From: Methanoculleus sp.
GTDB taxonomy: Archaea > Halobacteriota > Methanomicrobia > Methanomicrobiales > Methanoculleaceae
Length of the DNA stretch: 64,000 nt
Reading direction: 5' to 3'
Assembly (NCBI GenBank): GCA_018433835.1
Contig: JAHDQM010000011.1
Span: forward strand, 99,061 to 163,060
Every line of letters starts with the position of its first letter. Positions within the stretch are counted from its first letter, which is position 1. Position numbers and translations under genes: made by a program. The notes under the pieces were generated by a model, which had not been told where the DNA came from, did not search any database, and was given only the letters and a program-made list of their open reading frames with translations. This document shows positions 57,770 to 64,000 of this stretch, in pieces.

Positions 57770-58759
57770 TTACTTCCTGAACTGCGGCATGAACCCGCGG
57801 ATCTCCTTGCCCACCTGCTCGATCAGGTGTTCCTCGTCCGCCCTTGTCAGCGCGTTGAAGACCGGCCGGTTCACCATATTCTCAAGCATCCACTCCCGGG
57901 CGAACTCGCCGTTCTGGATCTCCTCGAGGATCTCCTGCATCGCCACGTAGGTCTCCGGCCCGATGACGCGGGGGCCGCGCGTCAGGTCGCCGTACTGGGC
58001 GGTGTTGCTGATCGAGTCGCGCATCTTCGTAAACCCGCCCTCGTAGATCAGGTCGACGATGAGCTTCGTCTCGTGCAGAACCTCGAGGTAGGCCATCTCG
58101 GGGGCATACCCGGCGTCCACCAGGGTCTCGAACCCGGCCTTGATGAGCGAGGTAATCCCGCCGCAGAGGACCGCCTGCTCGCCGAAAAGGTCGGTCTCGG
58201 TCTCCTCGGCGAACGTCGTCTCCAGCACGACCGCACGGGTCGCGCCGATTCCCCGGGCGTAGGCAAGCGCGATGGCGTGTGCCCTCCCCGTGGCGTCCTG
58301 GTGAATGGCAATGAGGGCCGGGACTCCCTTCCCCTCCTCGTAGGTCCGCCGTACCATGTGGCCGGGGCCCTTCGGGGCGACCATGACCACGTCGACGGTG
58401 GGCGGGGGGACGATCTGACCGTAGTGGATGTTGAATCCGTGCGAAAACATCAGGCAGGCGTTTTCTCTGATATTGGGGCTGATTTCGGCGCGGTAGACAG
58501 CCGCCTGGTTCTCGTCGGGGAGAAGGATCTGGATAATATCGGCACGCTTGACAGCTTCGGCCACGGAATAGACCTCGAAACCGTCTTCGGATGCTCTCTG
58601 CCAGCTGCTGCCGGGCCGCAGGCCGATGACGACCTGGCAGCCGGAATCACGCAGGTTCAGCGCCTGTCCGCGACCCTGAGAGCCATAGCCTATGACGGCG
58701 ATGGTCTTGCCCTCCAGGGTGCCGGGGTCTGCATCGGACTCGTAGTATTTTTGCACCAT
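57770..58759 (-). CDS. ilvC: Ketol-acid reductoisomerase
   Basis: 329 residues, class I (short) form, catalysing the second step of branched-chain amino acid synthesis. The NADP fingerprint is [17 protein letters not shown], the phosphate loop is [15 protein letters not shown], and Mg2+/substrate residues are in [12 protein letters not shown] and [15 protein letters not shown]. Monocistronic here; ilvB and ilvN are not adjacent. Promoter lies between this gene and divergent mptA (58760-58888). Confidence 0.97.
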   Translation of the reverse strand: MVQKYYESDADPGTLEGKTIAVIGYGSQGRGQALNLRDSGCQVVIGLRPGSSWQRASEDGFEVYSVAEAVKRADIIQILLPDENQAAVYRAEISPNIRENACLMFSHGFNIHYGQIVPPPTVDVVMVAPKGPGHMVRRTYEEGKGVPALIAIHQDATGRAHAIALAYARGIGATRAVVLETTFAEETETDLFGEQAVLCGGITSLIKAGFETLVDAGYAPEMAYLEVLHETKLIVDLIYEGGFTKMRDSISNTAQYGDLTRGPRVIGPETYVAMQEILEEIQNGEFAREWMLENMVNRPVFNALTRADEEHLIEQVGKEIRGFMPQFRK

Positions 58760-58888
58760 AGGTTCTCACTCCCGGTTGGACAGCAAACCTGATAAATATT
58801 ATATCGGAGAACTTCGGTGGTGCAGTGAGGGTCATTTTAAGGTTGATGAAGAGAAACCCTACTTACTATACGCTATTGAGGATTTGTA

Positions 58889-59830
58889 ATGGAACTGCCA
58901 GATGTCCAGTCCAGCCTGCCGGAGGTCCGTATCAACCTGACCAGGGTGGGTGTGAAGAACGTCCAAAAACTCGTTGAAGTCGCACGACCCGGTAAGCGGC
59001 CGGTCATCTTCATCTCCAAATTCGACGTCTTCGTCGACCTGCCGGGGAGCCTCAAAGGCGCAAATCTCTCCCGGAACTTCGAGGTGATCGATGACGTGCT
59101 GCAGCAGGCCATCGACGGGAATGTAAAGGAGATCGAGGAACTCTGCAGCGCAGTGGCGAGGAAACTCCTCGACCGGCACGAGTACGCGGAACGGACCGAG
59201 GTCCGGATGCGGAGCCAGTTCATGGTCCGGCGGGAGACGCCGGTCAGCGAGACGAGCTGCCATGAGGTCGTGAACGTCCACGCGAGAGCAATAGCCCAGC
59301 GGAACGAAGGAAACCCGATCATCCGAAAGAGCATCGGCGCCGAAGTGACCGGGATGACCGCCTGCCCCTGCGCCCAGAACATCATGAAGGACCATGCCCT
59401 GCATGTCCTCGAGAGCCTCGGCGTGGCGGAGGATAAAATCGAGGCGTTCTTCGACGAGGTGCCGATGGCCACCCACAACCAGCGCGGACGGGGTTTCCTC
59501 TGCATCGAGATCGACGACGACCAGCATATCAGCCTCGAGAAGATCATCAAGATCCTGAAGGATTCGATGAGTGCGCGTATCTACGAGCTCCTCAAGCGCG
59601 GCGACGAGAGTTACGTGGTGATGGAAGCCCACAAGAACCCCCGGTTCGTCGAAGACTGCGTTCGCGAAATGGCCCGCAAAGTGATCGCGCAGTTCCGGGA
59701 TCTCCCCGGAGACACCGTGGTCACCATAAAACAGACGAACGAGGAGAGCATCCATCAGCATAATGCCTACGCGGAGCGGAAGGCGACGATAGCCGAGCTT
59801 ATTGCGGAGATGGACGAAGGCACACTATAG
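58889..59830 (+). CDS. mptA: GTP cyclohydrolase MptA (archaeal, Fe-dependent)
   Basis: 313 residues of the COG1469/FolE2 family. It converts GTP to 7,8-dihydroneopterin 2',3'-cyclic phosphate, the first step to methanopterin, the C1 carrier of methanogenesis. Conserved parts include FISKFDVFVDLPGSLKGANL followed by SRNFEVID, the Cys in MTACPCAQNI and the His-rich VPMATHNQRG. Divergent from ilvC. Confidence 0.95.
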   Translation: MELPDVQSSLPEVRINLTRVGVKNVQKLVEVARPGKRPVIFISKFDVFVDLPGSLKGANLSRNFEVIDDVLQQAIDGNVKEIEELCSAVARKLLDRHEYAERTEVRMRSQFMVRRETPVSETSCHEVVNVHARAIAQRNEGNPIIRKSIGAEVTGMTACPCAQNIMKDHALHVLESLGVAEDKIEAFFDEVPMATHNQRGRGFLCIEIDDDQHISLEKIIKILKDSMSARIYELLKRGDESYVVMEAHKNPRFVEDCVREMARKVIAQFRDLPGDTVVTIKQTNEESIHQHNAYAERKATIAELIAEMDEGTL

Positions 59831-59931
59831 ACCGAATATTATTTTACATTTTTTATAGTTAGTTAACGAATTTTGATATTCTGTGTTACGTCTTGCGTAG
59901 ATCGTAACATTCCGAAAAGTTCCGGAGCGAA

Positions 59932-59939
59932 AGATATAA
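59932..59939 (+). promoter_or_regulatory. Probable frh operon TATA box
   Basis: AGATATAAAC is the best TATA-like site before frhA. It implies a leader of roughly 115 bases that includes the tandem 21-bp repeat at 59993-60034. The upstream AT-rich stretch around 59843-59875 is an alternative. Confidence 0.45.
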
Positions 59940-59992
59940 ACTCTGTTTTCTTCATAATCCCTGTTGACGTACGCATGTACGTTTTCAGTACA

Positions 59993-60034
59993 GAATTGTG
60001 TGGTAACACCAGTGAATTGTGTGGTAACACCAGT
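59993..60034. repeat. Exact tandem 21-bp repeat in the frh leader
   Basis: Two identical units of GAATTGTGTGGTAACACCAGT, each containing GTGTGGTAACAC, an inverted repeat (GTGTGGTAACAC). The position between promoter and frhA suggests a regulatory site or RNA element. Confidence 0.85.
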
Positions 60035-60076
60035 ATAGTGTTCAGAACATCATAATATCGGAATGAGGCGATATAT

Positions 60077-61444
60077 TTGTCGAAAGTTGTAGAGATTTCC
60101 CCAACAACGAGACATGAAGGCCATTCAAAGCTCGTTCTGAAGGTCAACGATGACGGCATCATCGAGCGTGGAGACTGGCTCAGCATTACCCCGGTGAGGG
60201 GAGTCGAGAAACTCGCCATCGGCAAGACGATGGAGCAGGTTCCAAAGATCGCATCGCGTGTCTGCGGTATCTGCCCTATCGCGCACACCCTGGCGGGTGT
60301 CGAGGCGATGGAGGCATCCATCGGGTGCGAGGTCCCCGAGGACGCGAAACTCCTGCGTTACATCCTGCAGTGTGCCAACAGGATGCACAGCCACGCCCTG
60401 CACAACATCCTGTCTCTCCCGGACATGTACATCCCCGGGACCGACGTGAAGATCAACCCGTTCACCAAGGAAGAACCGGTCAGGAGCGTTGGCCTTCGTA
60501 TCCAGCGGCTTCGTGAGATCGGCCAGACCATCGGCGAGATCGTCGGCGGAGAGGCAATCCACCCGAGCAACCCCCGCGTCGGCGGATGCTACAAGAACAT
60601 CACCCCGCGTGCGAAGGCGAAGATCTACGATCTCGCGAAGGAAGCCCGCGTGCTCACACAGGAGCACATGGAGTTCATGGTAGCTGTCTTCCGGAACTAC
60701 CAGAACCGCGACTGGTCCGAAGTCGGCGGCGTCCAGGTCCCGATCCCCGACGACCTCGGCTACCACAACCAGGGCTACATGGCCACCGCGCCGATGTACG
60801 GCAGCTCCAGTCTCGATGCGAACCCAACCTGGTTCCCCGAGCGGTTCACCGAAGTCCGTCCCTGGGACTGGTACATGGGTGAAGTGGAGATCGACGAGGC
60901 CGACCCGAACTACCCGATCGGCGGCACCACCCCCGTAGGAAACAAAGCCTGGCCCCAGATGGAGGCCTGCACCGGCGTCCCGCTCTACGACGGCCAGCCG
61001 GTCGAGGTCGGGCCGCGTGCACGTCTGGTCCAGTTCAAGAACTACGACGAGAAAGGTGCCATGGGCCTGCAGATCGCACGCCAGATGGAGTTCCCCGAGA
61101 CCGCCTACGGCATCATCGACGCCGTGGACGCGCTCGACACCTCCGGATCGGTGCTCGCCGACGAGATCCCGCAGGGCGACGGAACCCTTGGATGGGCCGC
61201 GAACGAGGCTCCCCGTGGAACCGATGTCCACCTTGCCCGGGTCAAGGACGGCCGGGTGCAGTACTACGGGATGCTCGTCCCGACCACCTGGAACTTCCCC
61301 ACCTGCAGCCGTGCACTGACCGGTGCACCCTGGCGGCTCGCGGAAGTCATCATGCGTGCATACGACCCCTGCGTCTCCTGTGCGACGCACATGCTGGTGA
61401 TCGACGAAGACAAGAGACTGGTGGCCCAGAAACTCATTCAGTGA
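60077..61444 (+). CDS. frhA: F420-reducing hydrogenase alpha subunit (NiFe)
   Basis: 455 residues, holding the NiFe active site that splits H2. The four ligands are Cys63/Cys66 in RVCGICPIAHT and Cys432/Cys435 in DPCVSCATHM. The C-terminal peptide after that His is removed by FrhD on maturation. TTG start at 60077 with GAGG upstream. First gene of frhADGB, which feeds electrons to F420 for methanogenesis. Confidence 0.97.
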   Translation: MSKVVEISPTTRHEGHSKLVLKVNDDGIIERGDWLSITPVRGVEKLAIGKTMEQVPKIASRVCGICPIAHTLAGVEAMEASIGCEVPEDAKLLRYILQCANRMHSHALHNILSLPDMYIPGTDVKINPFTKEEPVRSVGLRIQRLREIGQTIGEIVGGEAIHPSNPRVGGCYKNITPRAKAKIYDLAKEARVLTQEHMEFMVAVFRNYQNRDWSEVGGVQVPIPDDLGYHNQGYMATAPMYGSSSLDANPTWFPERFTEVRPWDWYMGEVEIDEADPNYPIGGTTPVGNKAWPQMEACTGVPLYDGQPVEVGPRARLVQFKNYDEKGAMGLQIARQMEFPETAYGIIDAVDALDTSGSVLADEIPQGDGTLGWAANEAPRGTDVHLARVKDGRVQYYGMLVPTTWNFPTCSRALTGAPWRLAEVIMRAYDPCVSCATHMLVIDEDKRLVAQKLIQ

Positions 61445-61454
61445 GCGTACACGC

Positions 61455-62015
61455 ATGCTATTCCGTGAGATCGTGATCGCAGGGTGCGGCAACCCCCTCT
61501 ACGGAGACGACGGGTTCGGCCCTGCAGTCGTCGAAGAACTCCAGAAGTTACAACTGCCCGACAACGTCAAGGTGATCGATGCCGGCCTTGGCGCCCCTCA
61601 CTTCCTCTTTACGCTGATGGAAGATGCGGAGGTGCCGGTGAAGAAGCTGATCATCATCGATATCGCCGATTTCGGCGCCAACCCCGGTGATGTGACGAAG
61701 CTCCGGCCCGAAGACCTGCCGCCGGGCGCCTACCGGGATGCCCATTCGTGGGACCTTTCCGAGCCGCTACAGCGATTAAAAGACATCATCGATATCACGA
61801 TCATCGGGTGCCAGCCCAAGCGTGTCGCGAGCCATGAGTTTGAACTGGGGCTCACTGAGGAGGTTGAGGGTGCCATTCCCAAAACAGTGCGTATCGTACT
61901 GGAGGAAATTGGGGTAGAGTATGGGGCTACTATCAACCATCAAGGAACGCATCTTTGGGCGTCGCCGGGAGAAACCACCGGAGATGCCGGGAAGAACCCC
62001 GGAGAGCAGGCCTGA
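61455..62015 (+). CDS. frhD: Hydrogenase maturation protease
   Basis: 186 residues, M52-type endopeptidase that trims the C-terminus of FrhA after Ni insertion. GCGNPLYGDDGFGPAVVEEL carries the conserved Glu/Asp, DAGLG and DIADFGANPGD follow, and the His appears in DAHSWDLSEPL. The last 95 bases overlap the extended frame of frhG. Starts 10 bases after frhA. Confidence 0.93.
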   Translation: MLFREIVIAGCGNPLYGDDGFGPAVVEELQKLQLPDNVKVIDAGLGAPHFLFTLMEDAEVPVKKLIIIDIADFGANPGDVTKLRPEDLPPGAYRDAHSWDLSEPLQRLKDIIDITIIGCQPKRVASHEFELGLTEEVEGAIPKTVRIVLEEIGVEYGATINHQGTHLWASPGETTGDAGKNPGEQA

Positions 62016-62118
62016 GGCGAAGCCGGCGGCAAGCCAGCCGCAGACGAAGCCCGCGGTGAAGCCCTCTGATGTGATTGTAAAAGAAAAGGTGGAAGTTGTA
62101 CAAAAGGAGGAAAAGCCT

Positions 62119-62880
62119 GTGGCAGATAAGATTACGATAGGTGAATTACACCTGAGCGGATGTACGGGATGCCTCGTGACGCTTGCGGATAACTACGAGG
62201 GTCTCTTCAAGCTGCTCGATGATTATGCGGACCTGGTCTATGCATTGACCCTGGTCGACGTGCGCCACGTACCCGAGATGGACGTGTGCCTGGTCGAAGG
62301 TTCGTGCTGTCTGAACGACAAGATCTCGGTAGAGGAACTGAAACAAGCAAGGGCGAAGTCGAAAGTGGTTGTCGCCTACGGCGCCTGCGCGGCATACGGC
62401 AACATCACCCGGTTCGCCCGCGGTGGCCAGTGGAACCAGCCCGGTCACGAGGCGTACGTGCCCATCAGCGAGGTCATCGACGTCGACCTCTTCCTGCCGT
62501 CCTGTCCCCCGTGCCCCCAGGCCATCAGGAACGTCGCCGTCATGGCCTACCTGCTCCTGAAGGGCAACGACGAGCAGAAGAACCTCGCGACCGCATACCT
62601 GACCCCGCTGATGCAGCTTGCACAGCGCGGCAACGAGGCCTGCGGCTGCGACCTGATGTATGACGTGATCAACCAGGGTCTCTGCATGGGATGCGGAACC
62701 TGCGCCGGCACCTGCCCGGTTCGCGCCATCACCATGGAGTACGGCAAGCCGAACGTGAACCGCGACCTCTGTATCAAGTGCGGTGCCTGCTACTCGCAGT
62801 GCCCGCGGAGCTGGTTCAACTTCGACGTCATGAACAACTACGAGGGCATCATGGATGCCATCAAGGGAGCCATGCAGTGA
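62119..62880 (+). CDS. frhG: F420-reducing hydrogenase gamma subunit (Fe-S)
   Basis: Electron-transfer subunit. From the GTG at 62119 (VADKITIGELHLSG) it is 253-254 residues, with AAAGGAGG about 9 bases upstream. The frame is also open from ATG 61921, adding a 66-residue Lys/Pro-rich extension (IKERIFGRRREKPPEMPGRT) that overlaps frhD. Proximal cluster: CTGCLV, CCLN, CPPCPQ; two further 4Fe-4S sites: CMGCGTCAGTCP and CIKCGACYSQCP. Confidence 0.92.
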   Translation: MADKITIGELHLSGCTGCLVTLADNYEGLFKLLDDYADLVYALTLVDVRHVPEMDVCLVEGSCCLNDKISVEELKQARAKSKVVVAYGACAAYGNITRFARGGQWNQPGHEAYVPISEVIDVDLFLPSCPPCPQAIRNVAVMAYLLLKGNDEQKNLATAYLTPLMQLAQRGNEACGCDLMYDVINQGLCMGCGTCAGTCPVRAITMEYGKPNVNRDLCIKCGACYSQCPRSWFNFDVMNNYEGIMDAIKGAMQ

Positions 62881-62890
62881 GGTGAGAAAG

Positions 62891-63778
62891 ATGGACGTAC
62901 TCGGTAACTACAAGTCCGCGATCTCGGCACGCTCGACCGACAAGGACATCCTGAAGAAGTCCCAGGACGGCGGTATCATCACGACCCTCTTTGCCTATGC
63001 GCTGGAAGAGGGCATCATCGACGGTGCCATCGTCGCAGGGCCGAGCGATGAGCCCTGGAAGCCGGAGCCCATGGTCGCGACCACGAAGGACGAACTCCTG
63101 GCCGCCGCCGGAACGCGCTACACCATCAGCCCGAACCTCTACCTGATCAAGGAGGCGACCCGCAGCTACGGTCTCGACAGAGTCGGTATCGTCGGTACGC
63201 CCTGCCAGATGCAGGCTGTCCGGAAGGCCCAGCTCTATCCGATCGGCATGCGCGACGTCGACGACAAGATCGCCCTCGCGCTCGGCATCTACTGTATGGA
63301 GAACCTCTCCTACCAGGCGCTCGAGGCCATGGTCGAGGACCACTGCAACCAGAAGATGGAGTCCGTCAAGAAGATGGACATCGGCAAGGGCAAATTCACG
63401 GTCTACACCGAGCGCGGTGCAGTCAGCCAGATGCCGCTCAAGCTGATCCACAAGTACGTGCAGCCCGGATGCAACGTCTGCCTGGACTACGTCGCGAACC
63501 TCGCCGACATCTCCAGCGGATCCGTGGGCAGCCCCGACGGCTGGAGCACGGTCTTCGTGCGGAGCACCAAGGGTAACGCCGTCTGGGACGGCGCGATCGC
63601 CGCCGGCTGCTTCGAGACGAAGCCGATGGACCAGGTCAAACCCGGCCTCGACCTCGTGACGAAACTCGCCACCGAAAAGATCACGAAGAACCAGAAGAAC
63701 GTGGACGCGCGTAAGACGATGGGCCTCAAGGCGGACGGAACCCCGAAGGGTCTCCGGAACCCCTATGAGACTCCCTGA
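62891..63778 (+). CDS. frhB: F420-reducing hydrogenase beta subunit
   Basis: 295 residues from the Met at 62891 (MDVLGNYKSAISARST), with GAGGTGAGAAAG upstream. This is the FAD- and F420-binding subunit. QDGGIITTLFAYALEEGIID and the Cys pair in PGCNVCLDYVANLADIS are family hallmarks. It passes electrons from the Fe-S chain to F420. Last gene of the operon. Confidence 0.97.
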   Translation: MDVLGNYKSAISARSTDKDILKKSQDGGIITTLFAYALEEGIIDGAIVAGPSDEPWKPEPMVATTKDELLAAAGTRYTISPNLYLIKEATRSYGLDRVGIVGTPCQMQAVRKAQLYPIGMRDVDDKIALALGIYCMENLSYQALEAMVEDHCNQKMESVKKMDIGKGKFTVYTERGAVSQMPLKLIHKYVQPGCNVCLDYVANLADISSGSVGSPDGWSTVFVRSTKGNAVWDGAIAAGCFETKPMDQVKPGLDLVTKLATEKITKNQKNVDARKTMGLKADGTPKGLRNPYETP

Positions 63779-63783
63779 AACAC

Positions 63784-63807
63784 TCTTTTTTGGTCGTTTT
63801 GGCTTTG
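63784..63807 (+). terminator. T-rich terminator after frhB
   Basis: A six-T run at 63786-63791 starts 8 bases after the frhB stop, with further T-rich runs after it. Such oligo-T stretches are the usual archaeal terminator. No clear hairpin. Confidence 0.45.
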
Positions 63808-63926
63808 TTCTAACTTCTCTGGAGAGTCGTCCCTGGGTCTTCAAGGCATGAGCGTCAGCGAACGTGAGCACTGGAGATGCGAGTAACGACTGTCCTCTGG
63901 TAAGTCACAATCCATGCACGGCTTTC

Positions 63927-63968
63927 CACCTGATATCGCCATGTGGGGGTGGGGCTGACTGGGAGGGG
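63927..63968. repeat. Inverted repeat arm, right
   Basis: Reverse-complement match of 57661-57700: GATATCGCC, then GTGGGGGTGGGGCTGACTGG and a G run. The rest of the tail (63970-64000) is mostly C and holds nothing recognisable. The 63808-63926 stretch has no gene. Confidence 0.65.
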
Positions 63969-64000
63969 GGAGCTCCCCCCCCCCCCTTCCCCCCCCCCCC

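Overview
The window is GC-rich archaeal DNA from a hydrogenotrophic methanogen, most likely a Methanomicrobiales member such as Methanoculleus (genus inferred, not proven). Support comes from the F420-reducing hydrogenase operon frhADGB, archaeal GTP cyclohydrolase MptA, DNA polymerase D large subunit with an intein, archaeal aIF2-beta and RNA polymerase subunit L, short TATA-type promoters, and many PAS-rich sensor kinases typical of the order.

Region by region. 0.1-3.0 kb: a membrane PAS histidine kinase, a CheY-like receiver and a stand-alone CheB-type esterase. 3.1-6.9 kb: polC (DP2) interrupted by a 165-residue mini-intein inside its catalytic motif. 7.05 kb: tRNA-Leu(CAA). 7.2-19.7 kb: a defence island on the minus strand containing a type I restriction-modification system (hsdM, hsdS, hsdR) interleaved with a Fic protein, a dual-specificity phosphatase, a DUF1828/DUF1829-like plus DUF6978-like pair and a frameshifted nucleotidyltransferase. 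It is followed by a 2.0 kb segment (EVE protein, MNT antitoxin with a truncated HepT, AT-rich unknown gene) bounded by 40-nt direct repeats. 20-29 kb: an accessory, partly decayed stretch with an MNT/HEPN pair, MFS transporter, lipoproteins, several gene fragments and a dispersed repeat family. 29-44 kb: large PAS/GAF sensor kinases, some frameshifted, one fused to a pyridoxamine-oxidase-like domain, plus a broken epoxide hydrolase. 45-46 kb: a solo TnpB element next to tRNA-Asn(GTT). 46.3-57.2 kb: mainly core genes (two M24 peptidases, AAA ATPase, metallo-hydrolase, rpoL, methyltransferase, aIF2-beta, purL, flavodoxin), interrupted by a 2.0 kb insert bounded by exact 43-nt direct repeats. 57.8-63.8 kb: ilvC, mptA and frhADGB.

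Methanogenesis genes at the right end recycle F420 with H2: FrhAGB is the enzyme and FrhD matures its large subunit. The left half is devoted to environmental sensing and defence. No CRISPR array, rRNA or replication origin was recognised. Frameshifts and in-frame stops occur in at least six genes, and the last bases are long C runs, so some disruptions could be sequence errors rather than real decay.
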